From NCBI GenBank assembly GCA_030704225.1, contig CP131915.1:2294001-2358000 (forward strand): a stretch of DNA of 64,000 bases, written 5' to 3'. The notes below the pieces were generated by a model. That model ran no database searches and had not been told where the DNA came from. It was given only the letters and a program-made list of their open reading frames with translations. A program made the position numbers and the translations under genes. Numbering within the stretch: position 1 is the first letter of the stretch; each line of letters opens with the position of its first letter. Source of the stretch: Kosakonia sp. H02 (lineage in GTDB: Bacteria > Pseudomonadota > Gammaproteobacteria > Enterobacterales > Enterobacteriaceae). Positions 1 through 8,030 of the stretch are shown here, one piece after another.

Positions 1-20
1 CCAGGGAGAGGGGTAAAAAA

Positions 21-473
21 TCAGGCCACTAACAGTTTGACTACCACTTTGCGCACCTGTGCCGGGGCATTCACCGCGCACAGCGGTTTATGCACTTCAC
101 CCGGATAGAACACCACAAAATCCCCTTCGCTCAGCACCACGGTTTTTTCCTGCTCGCCCTGCGGTAAAAACGCGATGTCTTTATCGGCCAGCCAGTCGGT
201 ATCCGGCACGCCCGCAGGCTGGGTGCTGAAGGCCATTCCTTCTTTACCTTTCAGGACAATCTGGATATCAAGATAACGCGCGTGATACTCGGCGCGGCGC
301 TCGGCAAACGGCTGCGTCATATCTTCCGACACCAGATAAAACAGGCGGCTGCCGTCAATGTCGTGCTTGCCGGTCGGCGTAGCGTCGGTCACGTGCTGCT
401 TAATATGTTCAATTGCCTGGCGCAGCTCTGTCGGCAGCCAGGATTGCAGGTTATGAATATTGCCAACGATCAT
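21..473 (-). CDS. tabA: TabA, YhcH/YjgK/YiaL family protein
   Basis: A 150-residue cytosolic protein nearly identical in length and sequence to E. coli TabA (YjgK), a cupin-like DUF386 protein linked there to toxin-antitoxin effects on biofilm. The family hallmarks are visible: GKHDIDG, the central YHARYLDIQIVLKG strand pair and FVVFYPGEVHKP near the C terminus, whose His/Glu residues fit a cupin metal site. The start is preceded by GAGGG about nine bases upstream. In E. coli tabA neighbours bdcA and argI; here it is divergent from an arginine deiminase operon. Biochemical activity is unsettled; sugar-acid anomer or epimer handling is suggested for relatives. Confidence 0.93.
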   Translation of the reverse strand: MIVGNIHNLQSWLPTELRQAIEHIKQHVTDATPTGKHDIDGSRLFYLVSEDMTQPFAERRAEYHARYLDIQIVLKGKEGMAFSTQPAGVPDTDWLADKDIAFLPQGEQEKTVVLSEGDFVVFYPGEVHKPLCAVNAPAQVRKVVVKLLVA

Positions 474-782
474 GATTTAAACCCTCAATATAAAACGTCG
501 TTTCATTTCTAACGGTTATACGAGAATTCACACTGCCATACCACCACTTTTTGCGGGAGATTTGCGTCAACGCATGTTTATCGCAGAGTTGTTATTTGCC
601 TGTTAAGGCATAAGCGGAAGTTATGCAGTAATTATGCATAAAACAGGAATTTGCCGAGCAGCTAAATGCGTTGACCTGTTGTTTTAAAAGCATTTAATTA
701 AAAACCCTTTACTACATCACGTTTTATCGCTCCGTTTATTGGCGTAATTATTCGCGTGTTATTTCTCTTTTCCCGGTACCGC

Positions 783-820
783 TAAACGGATTTATTCATT
801 TTTCTGCATAATTATTCGAA
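783..820. promoter_or_regulatory. Putative ArgR operator (one good box, one half box)
   Basis: Bases 803-820 read TGCAT-aatt-ATTCG, matching 8 of 10 conserved positions of the ArgR box TGAAT-N4-ATTCA. A second box at 783-800 has a perfect ATTCA half but a poor left half. Two bases separate the boxes; ArgR boxes usually occur as such close tandem pairs. The downstream gene set is arginine catabolic and encodes an ArgR paralogue, which supports the call. Confidence 0.5.
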
Positions 821-886
821 TGGCAAGAGTAAATAGCATAAAATCAAGCAGTTAAATACTCAGTGAAATCTATAAGACACTACAAA

Positions 887-900
887 TTGATAACACTCAT
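887..900. promoter_or_regulatory. Putative FNR box upstream of arcA
   Basis: TTGAT-aaca-CTCAT has a perfect left half and three of five right-half positions of the FNR consensus TTGAT-N4-ATCAA. Arginine deiminase operons are commonly induced by oxygen limitation through FNR/ANR proteins, so the site is plausible, but it is a partial match in AT-rich DNA. Confidence 0.35.
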
Positions 901-933
901 GAATAAGTTCAGCCATTAATGCGTAGGCATTCA

Positions 934-970
934 TTTATCAGAAATAGCTAATTACTCCTTTTCTGATAAA
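934..970. repeat. 11-bp perfect inverted repeat ahead of arcA
   Basis: TTTATCAGAAA at 934-944 is matched exactly by TTTCTGATAAA at 960-970, with a 15-base spacer. It ends 180 bases before the arcA start codon. It could be a dyad operator or, if transcribed, a hairpin in a long 5' leader. No T-run follows, so it is not a simple intrinsic terminator. Confidence 0.6.
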
Positions 971-1150
971 CATCATGCATTCGAACTGCTGGCCTTTAAT
1001 CTCTATTTCGACGTGCGCATCATCACATTATTAATTCATACGACTTCTACTATTGGCCGTGAAATTAATTGAGATTAACCGGTGATGAACTTAGCAATAA
1101 TTCATCGCCCGCCCCCTTTTTATTCTGCAAAAACACGCAAAGGAATAATT

Positions 1151-2371
1151 ATGGAAAAGCACTACGTCGGTTCTGAAATAGGTCAATTGCGTAGCGTGAT
1201 GCTGCACCGCCCGAATTTAAGTCTGAAACGCTTAACACCGTCGAATTGTCAGGAGTTGCTGTTTGACGATGTGTTATCCGTTGAGCGCGCCGGTGAAGAG
1301 CATGATGTATTCGCAAACACGCTGCGCGAGCAGGGTGTGGAGGTCCTGCTGTTAACCGATCTTCTGACACAAACCCTTGATATAGCAGAAGCCAAAGCCT
1401 GGTTATTAGAGGTGCAAATCTCGGATTATCGCCTTGGGCCAGCCTTCGCCGCAGACGTGCGCGGCTGGCTGGCGGATATGTCTCACCGCGAGCTGGCCCG
1501 GCGACTGAGTGGCGGTCTGACCTACGGCGAAATTCCGGCATTTATTAAAAATATGGTCGTCGATACCCACACGGCGAATGATTTTATTATGAAGCCGCTG
1601 CCCAATCATTTATTTACCCGGGATACCTCGTGCTGGATATATAACGGCGTGTCGATTAATCCGATGGCAAAACCGGCCCGCCAGCGTGAAACCAATAATC
1701 TGCGCGCGATATATCGCTGGCACCCCGCCTTCGCCGATGGCGAATTTATTAAATACTTCGGCGACGAAAATATTAATTATGACCACGCCACCTTAGAAGG
1801 CGGCGATGTATTAGTGCTTGGCCGTGGCGCGGTATTAATTGGCCTCTCTGAACGTACCACGCCGCAGGGCGTTGAATTCCTGGCAACCAGCCTGTTCAAA
1901 CACCGCCAGGCCGAGCGCGTGGTGGTGGTTGAGCTGCCAAAACACCGCTCCTGTATGCATCTCGACACCGTGATGACCCATATCGATCTTGATACCTTCT
2001 CGGTCTATCCCGAAGTTGTCCGCCAGGATGCGCACTGCTGGACGCTGACCCCGGACGGGCGCGGCGGCCTGCAACGCACTCAGGAAACCGACTTACTGCA
2101 CGCCATTGAGAAAGCGCTCGGCATTGATCAGGTGCGCCTTATCACCACCGGCGGCGACGCCTTCGAAGCCGAACGCGAACAGTGGAACGATGCTAACAAC
2201 GTGCTCACCCTGCGCCCTGGCGTGGTAGTGGGCTACGAGCGCAACACCTGGACCAACGAAAAATACGACAAAGCCGGGATAACCGTGCTGCCAATACCGG
2301 GCGATGAACTGGGGCGCGGGCGCGGCGGCGCACGCTGCATGAGCTGCCCGCTGGAACGCGACGGCATTTAA
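1151..2371 (+). CDS. arcA: Arginine deiminase
   Basis: Converts L-arginine to citrulline and ammonia, the first step of the ADI pathway. The 406-residue product has the family signatures FTRD, GGDVLVLG, MHLDTVMT (catalytic His) and, near the end, MSCPLERD with the nucleophile Cys399. The start at 1151 is chosen because AAAGGA lies just upstream and the protein then begins MEKHYVGSEIG as relatives do; an in-frame extension to 1082 lacks a ribosome site. It is the first gene of arcA-arcC-OTC-carrier, the same order as the Salmonella operon beside pyrBI. Oxygen and arginine control is suggested by the upstream sites. Confidence 0.97.
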   Translation: MEKHYVGSEIGQLRSVMLHRPNLSLKRLTPSNCQELLFDDVLSVERAGEEHDVFANTLREQGVEVLLLTDLLTQTLDIAEAKAWLLEVQISDYRLGPAFAADVRGWLADMSHRELARRLSGGLTYGEIPAFIKNMVVDTHTANDFIMKPLPNHLFTRDTSCWIYNGVSINPMAKPARQRETNNLRAIYRWHPAFADGEFIKYFGDENINYDHATLEGGDVLVLGRGAVLIGLSERTTPQGVEFLATSLFKHRQAERVVVVELPKHRSCMHLDTVMTHIDLDTFSVYPEVVRQDAHCWTLTPDGRGGLQRTQETDLLHAIEKALGIDQVRLITTGGDAFEAEREQWNDANNVLTLRPGVVVGYERNTWTNEKYDKAGITVLPIPGDELGRGRGGARCMSCPLERDGI

Positions 2372-2381
2372 AGGAGCCAAC

Positions 2382-3293
2382 ATGGAAAGAAAACCCACCC
2401 TGGTTGTCGCCCTCGGCGGCAATGCGCTGCTCAAACGCGGTGAGCCGCTGGAAGCCAGCCTTCAACGCCAGAACATTGAACTGGCGGCGCGCACTATCGC
2501 CGGGCTGACCGCGCAGTGGCGCGTGGTGCTGGTGCACGGCAACGGGCCGCAGGTCGGTCTGCTGGCGCTGCAAAACAGCGCCTACGACAAAGTGACGCCC
2601 TACCCGCTCGACATTCTCGGTGCTGAAAGCCAGGGAATGATCGGCTACATGCTGCAACAGGCGCTGAAAAACAGCCTGCCGCAGCGGGAAGTGAGCGTGC
2701 TACTGACGCAAGTGGAAGTCGACCCCGCCGATCCGGCCTTCAGCAACCCGACCAAATACATCGGCCCGGTCTACAGCGACGCGCAGGCCCAGGCGCTCAA
2801 ACAGGAAAAAGGCTGGCTATTCAAGGCCGACGGCCCCTATTTCCGCCGCGTCGTTCCCTCCCCGCAGCCAAAACGCATTATCGAAAGTGACGCCATTCGC
2901 GCCCTGATCGCCCGCGATCATCTGGTGATTTGCAATGGCGGTGGCGGCGTGCCGGTGGTGGAAAACGCCAGCGGTTACCACGGTATCGAAGCGGTTATCG
3001 ACAAAGATCTCTCCGCAGCACTGTTAGCGCGGCAGATAGAAGCAGACGCCCTGCTGATCCTGACCGATGCCGACGCGGTATACCTCGACTGGGGAAAACC
3101 GACGCAGCGCCCGCTCGCGCAGGTCACGCCGGAAATGCTACGCGGTATGCAGTTTGACGCCGGTTCGATGGGGCCGAAAGTCGCCGCCTGCCGCCAGTTT
3201 GTCGAAACCTGCCACGGCATCGCCGGGATCGGCGCGCTGGCCGATGGCCCGGCCATTCTTGCCGGGGACAAAGGCACTCTGATTCGTCATTGA
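2382..3293 (+). CDS. arcC: Carbamate kinase
   Basis: Transfers phosphate from carbamoyl phosphate to ADP, giving ATP, CO2 and ammonia, the energy-yielding last step of the deiminase pathway. The 303-residue protein shows the amino-acid-kinase fold motifs VVALGGNAL at the N terminus, VHGNGPQVG, NGGGGVPV and the nucleotide-binding LLILTDADAVYLDWGKP. It starts 10 bases after the arcA stop behind AAAGGAGCC. Length is typical for ArcC and YqeA-like kinases, and operon position decides for ArcC. Confidence 0.97.
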   Translation: MERKPTLVVALGGNALLKRGEPLEASLQRQNIELAARTIAGLTAQWRVVLVHGNGPQVGLLALQNSAYDKVTPYPLDILGAESQGMIGYMLQQALKNSLPQREVSVLLTQVEVDPADPAFSNPTKYIGPVYSDAQAQALKQEKGWLFKADGPYFRRVVPSPQPKRIIESDAIRALIARDHLVICNGGGGVPVVENASGYHGIEAVIDKDLSAALLARQIEADALLILTDADAVYLDWGKPTQRPLAQVTPEMLRGMQFDAGSMGPKVAACRQFVETCHGIAGIGALADGPAILAGDKGTLIRH

Positions 3294-3311
3294 TTTCAAA
3301 AGGAAGACCTT

Positions 3312-4316
3312 ATGAGCATCAACCTGAAAAAACGTAACTTTCTCAAACTGCTGGACTACACCCCGGCGGAGATCCAGTACCTGATCGATCTTGCGATCCA
3401 GCTTAAAGCCGACAAAAAAGCCGGGCGCGAGAAACAAACTCTGACAGGCAAAAACATCGCGCTGATTTTTGAGAAAACCTCCACCCGCACCCGCTGCGCC
3501 TTTGAAGTTGGCGCGTTCGATCAGGGTGCGCAGGTGACCTATCTCGGCCCGGTCGGTTCGCAAATTGGTCACAAAGAGTCGATGAAAGACACCGCCCGCG
3601 TGCTGGGTCGCATGTATGACGGCATCGAATACCGCGGCTACGGCCAGCAGATTGTGGAAGAGCTGGGTGAATACGCGGGCGTGCCGGTGTGGAACGGCTT
3701 AACCAACGAGTTTCACCCGACACAAATCCTGGCCGACCTGATGACCATGCTGGAGCACGCGCCGGGCAAAGGGCTGGCGGATCTCGCTTTCGCTTATCTG
3801 GGCGATGCGCGCAACAACATGGGCAACTCACTGATGGTGGGCGCGGCGAAAATGGGCATGGATATCCGCCTGGTCGCACCGAAATCGTTCTGGCCGGAAG
3901 AGGCGCTCGTTGCACAGTGCCGCGCCATCGCCAGTAAAACCGGCGCACGCATCATGCTCACTGAAGATGTAGAAGAAGGCGTGCGGGGTGTCGATTTTCT
4001 CTACACCGATGTCTGGGTGTCGATGGGCGAGCCGAAAGAGGCCTGGTCAACGCGCGTCAGCCTGATGAAACCCTACCAGGTTAACGGTGCGGTGGTGAAA
4101 GCTACCGGCAACCCGAACGTCAAATTTATGCACTGCCTGCCCGCCTTTCATAACGAGCACACCAAAGTCGGCAGCGAAATCGAGATGGCGTACGGGCTAA
4201 AAGGGCTGGAAGTGACCGAAGAGGTCTTCGAATCGCCCAACTCTATTGTTTTTGACGAAGCCGAAAACCGGATGCACACCATCAAAGCGGTCATGGTGGC
4301 AACACTCGGCGTCTAA
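3312..4316 (+). CDS. arcB: Ornithine carbamoyltransferase (catabolic operon copy)
   Basis: Interconverts citrulline plus phosphate and ornithine plus carbamoyl phosphate; in this operon it should run in the catabolic direction. The 334-residue protein carries the carbamoyl-phosphate motif STRTR, the FHPTQ motif, the ornithine-binding DVWVSMG loop and the C-terminal HCLP. It follows arcC by 18 bases with AAGGA upstream. It is about the same length as the anabolic E. coli ArgI/ArgF enzymes and very similar to them, so it may have arisen by duplication of an anabolic enzyme; the genome's argI would lie outside this window. Confidence 0.93.
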   Translation: MSINLKKRNFLKLLDYTPAEIQYLIDLAIQLKADKKAGREKQTLTGKNIALIFEKTSTRTRCAFEVGAFDQGAQVTYLGPVGSQIGHKESMKDTARVLGRMYDGIEYRGYGQQIVEELGEYAGVPVWNGLTNEFHPTQILADLMTMLEHAPGKGLADLAFAYLGDARNNMGNSLMVGAAKMGMDIRLVAPKSFWPEEALVAQCRAIASKTGARIMLTEDVEEGVRGVDFLYTDVWVSMGEPKEAWSTRVSLMKPYQVNGAVVKATGNPNVKFMHCLPAFHNEHTKVGSEIEMAYGLKGLEVTEEVFESPNSIVFDEAENRMHTIKAVMVATLGV

Positions 4317-4323
4317 CCACCTC

Positions 4324-4349
4324 CCCGGCGCATCACGGGGTGCGCCGGG
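4324..4349 (+). repeat. Intercistronic hairpin between OTC and the carrier gene
   Basis: CCCGGCGCA at 4324-4332 pairs perfectly with TGCGCCGGG at 4341-4349 around an 8-base loop. There is no U-tract, so it more likely stabilises the upstream message or uncouples expression of the two genes than terminates transcription. Confidence 0.6.
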
Positions 4350-4364
4350 TTCAAGGAGCACAAC

Positions 4365-5768
4365 ATGGGCAAGTTCAAATTTCCTTCCGCTTACACCATT
4401 CTCTTTTTGTTGATTGCCATTGTGGCGGCTCTAAGCTGGGTGATCCCCGCCGGGCAGTACCAGATGGCAATGAACGAAGCCCTCGGTAAAGAGGTGCCGG
4501 TGGCGGGAACCTATACGCACGTCGCCGCGCATCCGCAGGGCATTATTGCGGTGCTGATGGCCCCGATCGGCGGTCTTTACGATCCTGATACCGGCCAGGC
4601 TGGCGCCATCGACGTGGCGCTGTTTGTACTGATCATCGGCGGCTTTCTGGGCATCGTCGGCAAAACCGGGGCGATCGATGCCGGGATCGCGCGCGTTACT
4701 GCACGTTTGCGCGGGCGCGAAGAGTGGATGATCCCGATCCTGATGGCGCTGTTTGCCGCAGGCGGCACCATCTACGGCATGGCGGAAGAGTCTCTGCCAT
4801 TCTACACCCTGCTGGTGCCGGTGATGCTGGCCGCCCGTTTTGATCCGGTGGTCGCCGCGTCCACCGTGCTGCTCGGCGCGGGGATCGGCACACTGGGTTC
4901 CACTATCAACCCGTTTGCGACAGTGATCGCCGCCAACGCCGCCGGGATCCCTTTTACTCATGGCATCGGTCTGCGCGTGGCGCTGCTGGTGATCGGCTGG
5001 GTTATTTGCGTTGCCTGGGTGATGCACTATGCGCGCAAAGTGCGGGCTAACCCGGCGCTCTCGATCGTTGCCGACAAAGCGGAGGAGGATCGCGCCTATT
5101 TTCTTGGCAATACCTCCCCGGACATGCTGGTGTTCACCCCGGTACGCAAAGTGATTTTGCTGATTTTCGCGCTGGCGTTTGCGGTGATGATTTACGGCGT
5201 GGCGGTGCTCGGCTGGTGGATGGCGCAGATCTCGGCGGTGTTTCTGGCGAGCGCCATTATTGTCGGCTTGATAGCCCGCATGAGCGAAGAAGAACTGACC
5301 TCAACATTTATTAACGGCGCGCGCGATTTGCTGGGCGTCGCGCTGATTATCGGCATTGCTCGCGGTATCGTGGTGATCATGGATAAAGGTATGATTACTC
5401 ATACTATTTTGCACAGCGCCGAGAATGCGGTCAGCGGGTTATCCACCATCGTATTTATTAACGTTATGTACTGGCTGGAAGTGGTGCTGTCGTTTCTTGT
5501 GCCGTCGTCATCCGGGCTTGCAGTGCTGACGATGCCGATCATGGCACCGCTGGCCGACTTCGCTAACGTCAACCGCGATCTGGTGGTGACTGCGTATCAA
5601 TCTGCCTCCGGTCTCGTCAACCTGGTCACGCCAACCTCCGCCGTGGTGATGGGCGGGTTAGCCATCGCTCATGTTCCTTATGTGCGTTACCTGAAATGGG
5701 TGGCTCCGCTGTTGGCTCTCCTGACAATCGTGATTATGGCGGCGCTGAGTTTAGGCACCCTGCTGTAA
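4365..5768 (+). CDS. YfcC-family carrier, probable arginine/ornithine exchanger
   Basis: A 467-residue integral membrane protein with about a dozen hydrophobic segments. It belongs to the YfcC/ArcD-like ion transporter superfamily rather than the classical LysE/APC-type ArcD. Features include the N-terminal LSWVIPAGQY, GGTIYGMAEESLPFYTLLVPVM, the GSTINPFATVIAANAAG loop, and the C-terminal VPSSSGLAVLTMPIMAPLADF and LVNLVTPTSAVVMG segments typical of the family. It follows the OTC gene after a hairpin-bearing 48-base gap with AAGGAG upstream. Position in the operon suggests arginine uptake coupled to ornithine export; this is inference from context. Confidence 0.85.
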   Translation: MGKFKFPSAYTILFLLIAIVAALSWVIPAGQYQMAMNEALGKEVPVAGTYTHVAAHPQGIIAVLMAPIGGLYDPDTGQAGAIDVALFVLIIGGFLGIVGKTGAIDAGIARVTARLRGREEWMIPILMALFAAGGTIYGMAEESLPFYTLLVPVMLAARFDPVVAASTVLLGAGIGTLGSTINPFATVIAANAAGIPFTHGIGLRVALLVIGWVICVAWVMHYARKVRANPALSIVADKAEEDRAYFLGNTSPDMLVFTPVRKVILLIFALAFAVMIYGVAVLGWWMAQISAVFLASAIIVGLIARMSEEELTSTFINGARDLLGVALIIGIARGIVVIMDKGMITHTILHSAENAVSGLSTIVFINVMYWLEVVLSFLVPSSSGLAVLTMPIMAPLADFANVNRDLVVTAYQSASGLVNLVTPTSAVVMGGLAIAHVPYVRYLKWVAPLLALLTIVIMAALSLGTLL

Positions 5769-5828
5769 ACGCTGGCTTATCCGGCCTGCGGCAGGGGTAA
5801 TTCAGACATCACAGATGGGAATGAAGCG

Positions 5829-6308
5829 ATGAAAGAGTACGGAGATTATTCACCGAAAGAGCAGCTCCAGTTGGCGGTCTGCCAACACCTGATTAGCGAA
5901 AAAAGTTATCTTTCGCAGGAAGCAATCCGCCGTGATTTGCAGGATCACGGCTTTGACACCATCAGCCAGTCGACCGTCTCCCGTCTGTTGAAACTGCTCG
6001 GCGTCATAAAAATACGCAACGCCAAGGGCCATAAAATCTATTCGCTCAATCCGCAGTCGCGCCCGGCACCCGACGCCGCCCGCATGGTGTCGGAAATGGT
6101 CATCAGCGTGGAGCACAACAACGAATTTATCCTTATTCACACCGTAGCGGGATATGGCCGCGCGGTGGCGCGCATTCTGGATTACCACCAGATGCCGGAA
6201 ATCCTCGGCGTGGTCGCGGGCAGCAGTATTGTCTGGGTCGCGCCCCGGGTAGTGAAGCACACGGCGCTGGTGCATAAGAAAATTAGTTATCTACTTAGAA
6301 CGCATTAA
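5829..6308 (+). CDS. ArgR-family regulator paralogue
   Basis: A 159-residue protein with the ArgR winged-helix domain (SQSTVSRLLKLLGVIKIRNAKGHKIY, about residues 46-71) and the C-terminal oligomerisation/arginine-binding domain. It is clearly diverged from the housekeeping ArgR. The GDD motif whose two aspartates bind arginine in E. coli ArgR is replaced by GSS (residues 131-133), so effector response may differ. It is the last gene of the deiminase cluster, 60 bases after the carrier gene, matching the ArgR-like gene of the Salmonella operon. Likely a local regulator of the operon; whether it needs arginine is not evident. Confidence 0.9.
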   Translation: MKEYGDYSPKEQLQLAVCQHLISEKSYLSQEAIRRDLQDHGFDTISQSTVSRLLKLLGVIKIRNAKGHKIYSLNPQSRPAPDAARMVSEMVISVEHNNEFILIHTVAGYGRAVARILDYHQMPEILGVVAGSSIVWVAPRVVKHTALVHKKISYLLRTH

Positions 6309-6354
6309 TATTCAAAGAGAACCGTTTGCTCTGCGTAAAATGTGCATCAATCGC

Positions 6355-6391
6355 TTGATCCACAAAAACAGCTGCGTATAATCCGGGACAA
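6355..6391 (+). promoter_or_regulatory. pyrBI promoter with slippage-prone start region
   Basis: TTGATC at 6355-6360 and TATAAT at 6377-6382 are spaced by 16 bases. The start region reads ACAATTTG, with AATTTG beginning at 6390, as in E. coli pyrBI. In E. coli the three T residues there allow UTP-sensitive reiterative transcription, a second control layer besides attenuation. Confidence 0.8.
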
Positions 6392-6407
6392 TTTGCCGGG
6401 AGGAAGC

Positions 6408-6554
6408 ATGGTCCAGTGTGTACGAGAATCTCTCTTACCGCGTCTGAAAAAGGGCGCAGGCCTGCCGTTTTCCGTTCCCGTTGCTTACCTATTCCACAGC
6501 CCCTCTATTGAGGGGCTTTTTTTTGCGCAGTCGTCAGGAGATAACCATGGCTAA
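6408..6554 (+). CDS. pyrL: pyrBI operon leader peptide PyrL
   Basis: A 48-residue leader starting MVQCVRESLLPRLKKGAGLP, matching E. coli PyrL (44 residues) in its first half and diverging in the second. GGGAGGA precedes the ATG. Coupling of ribosome and polymerase over this leader decides, according to UTP supply, whether the attenuator at 6498-6524 ends transcription. The stop lies inside pyrB, giving an 8-base overlap with the pyrB start at 6547. Confidence 0.92.
   Translation: MVQCVRESLLPRLKKGAGLPFSVPVAYLFHSPSIEGLFFAQSSGDNHG
6498..6524 (+). terminator. pyrBI attenuator
   Basis: AGCCCCT at 6498-6504 pairs with AGGGGCT at 6511-6517, followed by a run of eight T. It lies within the 3' half of pyrL, 23 bases before pyrB, as expected for the UTP-responsive attenuator of this operon. 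Confidence 0.93.
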
Positions 6555-7482
6555 CCCGCTATATCAGAAACATATCATTTCCATAAACGATCTCAGCCGC
6601 GAAGAACTTGAACTGGTGCTCAACACGGCGGCACGTCTGAAGGCCAACCCACAGCCGGAGCTGCTTAAACATAAAGTGATCGCCAGTTGCTTCTTTGAAG
6701 CCTCCACCCGCACGCGGTTGTCGTTTGAAACTTCCATGCACCGCCTCGGCGCGAGCGTGGTCGGTTTTTCCGACAGTAGCAACACATCGCTCGGTAAAAA
6801 GGGCGAAACGCTGGCGGATACCATTTCGGTGATCAGCACCTATGTGGATGCGATTGTGATGCGCCATCCGCAAGAGGGCGCGGCGCGTCTGGCGACGGAG
6901 TTCTCTGGCGGCATTCCGGTGCTTAACGCCGGTGACGGCGCAAACCAGCACCCGACACAAACCCTGCTGGATCTGTTCACCATTCAGGAAACGCAAGGCC
7001 GCCTGGAAAACCTGCATATCGCCATGGTCGGCGACCTGAAATATGGCCGTACCGTGCACTCGCTGGCGCAGGCACTGGCAAAATTCAGCGGTAACCGTTT
7101 CTACTTTATCGCCCCGGACGCGCTGGCGATGCCGCAGTACATTCTCGATATGCTTGATGAGAAAGGCATCGCCTGGAGTGCGCACGCCAGCATTGAAGAG
7201 GTGATGGCAGAAGTGGATATTCTGTATATGACGCGCGTGCAGAAAGAGCGCCTGGATCCGTCGGAATACGCCAACGTGAAAGCGCAGTTTGTATTGCGCG
7301 CCGCTGACCTGGCTGGCGCACGCAGCAATATGAAAGTGCTGCACCCGTTACCGCGCGTCGATGAGATAACCACCGATGTGGATAAAACGCCGCACGCCTG
7401 GTATTTCCAGCAGGCTGGAAACGGTATTTTCGCTCGCCAGGCACTGCTGGCGCTGGTTCTGAATCGCGATTTGGCTCTGTGA
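6547..7482 (+). CDS. pyrB: Aspartate carbamoyltransferase catalytic chain
   Basis: Condenses carbamoyl phosphate and aspartate to carbamoyl aspartate, the committed step of pyrimidine synthesis; works as a c6r6 complex with PyrI. The 311-residue product has STRTR and HPTQT motifs for carbamoyl phosphate, the 80s-loop Ser-Lys region (LGKKGETLADT) and HPLPR. The start MANPLYQKHIIS behind CAGGAG is the one used in E. coli; the upstream in-frame extension runs through the attenuator and is not coding in this frame. Neighbouring carbamoyl-phosphate enzymes of the arc operon use the same intermediate. Confidence 0.98.
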   Translation: MANPLYQKHIISINDLSREELELVLNTAARLKANPQPELLKHKVIASCFFEASTRTRLSFETSMHRLGASVVGFSDSSNTSLGKKGETLADTISVISTYVDAIVMRHPQEGAARLATEFSGGIPVLNAGDGANQHPTQTLLDLFTIQETQGRLENLHIAMVGDLKYGRTVHSLAQALAKFSGNRFYFIAPDALAMPQYILDMLDEKGIAWSAHASIEEVMAEVDILYMTRVQKERLDPSEYANVKAQFVLRAADLAGARSNMKVLHPLPRVDEITTDVDKTPHAWYFQQAGNGIFARQALLALVLNRDLAL

Positions 7483-7495
7483 AGGGGAAACGACA

Positions 7496-7957
7496 ATGAC
7501 TCATGATAATAAACTGCAAGTCGAAGCCATCAAACGCGGCACCGTGATTGACCATATTCCGGCCCGTGTCGGGTTTAAACTGCTGACGCTGTTCAAATTG
7601 ACGGAAACCGACCAGCGCATCACCATCGGTCTGAACCTGCCATCCGGTGAAATGGGCCGTAAGGATCTGATCAAGATTGAGAACACGTTTCTCACCGACG
7701 AACAAGTCAACCAGCTTGCTCTGTATGCGCCGCGCGCCACGGTCAATCGTATTGATGATTACGAAGTGGTGGGGAAATCCCGCCCGAGCCTGCCGGAGCG
7801 CATTAATGGCGTGCTGGTGTGCCCGAACAGCAACTGCATCAGCCATGCAGAGCCGGTGTCGTCCAGTTTTGCAGTGAAACAACGCGAAAATGATATCGCA
7901 TTGAAGTGCAAATATTGTGAAAAAGAGTTCTCGCACCATGTGGTGCTGGCTAACTAA
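7496..7957 (+). CDS. pyrI: Aspartate carbamoyltransferase regulatory chain
   Basis: A 153-residue allosteric subunit binding CTP/UTP (inhibition) and ATP (activation). The N-terminal nucleotide domain has VEAIKRGTVIDHIPA; the C-terminal zinc domain has Cys109, Cys114, Cys138 and Cys141, the same positions as in E. coli. It starts 13 bases after pyrB behind AAGGGG and belongs to the same attenuated operon. Confidence 0.98.
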   Translation: MTHDNKLQVEAIKRGTVIDHIPARVGFKLLTLFKLTETDQRITIGLNLPSGEMGRKDLIKIENTFLTDEQVNQLALYAPRATVNRIDDYEVVGKSRPSLPERINGVLVCPNSNCISHAEPVSSSFAVKQRENDIALKCKYCEKEFSHHVVLAN

Positions 7958-7964
7958 TTGCGGT

Positions 7965-7992
7965 TTGTAATGGCTGGTGCCCTCCCTATAAT
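7965..7992 (+). promoter_or_regulatory. Probable ridA promoter
   Basis: TTGTAA at 7965-7970 and a perfect TATAAT at 7987-7992 are 16 bases apart, 38 bases upstream of the ridA start. It allows ridA expression independent of the pyrBI attenuator. Confidence 0.65.
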
Positions 7993-8030
7993 GGGTCGGC
8001 ATCTTATTACCGCAGATTACAGGAGTGATT

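Larger units (their letters stand above)
474..1150. other. Long AT-rich control region between tabA and arcA
   Basis: A 677-base stretch with no supportable gene. It is clearly richer in A/T than the flanking coding DNA and holds the control elements of the arginine deiminase operon: an ArgR-box-like element near 803-820, an FNR-like site at 887-900 and a long inverted repeat at 934-970. No sigma-70 promoter could be assigned with confidence. Confidence 0.7.

Noticed and set aside
613..645. TGCA-N7-TGCA dyad as an ArgR box upstream of arcA
   Set aside because: The spacing is one base longer than the ArgR consensus and the outer bases do not fit; the element at 803-820 is better.
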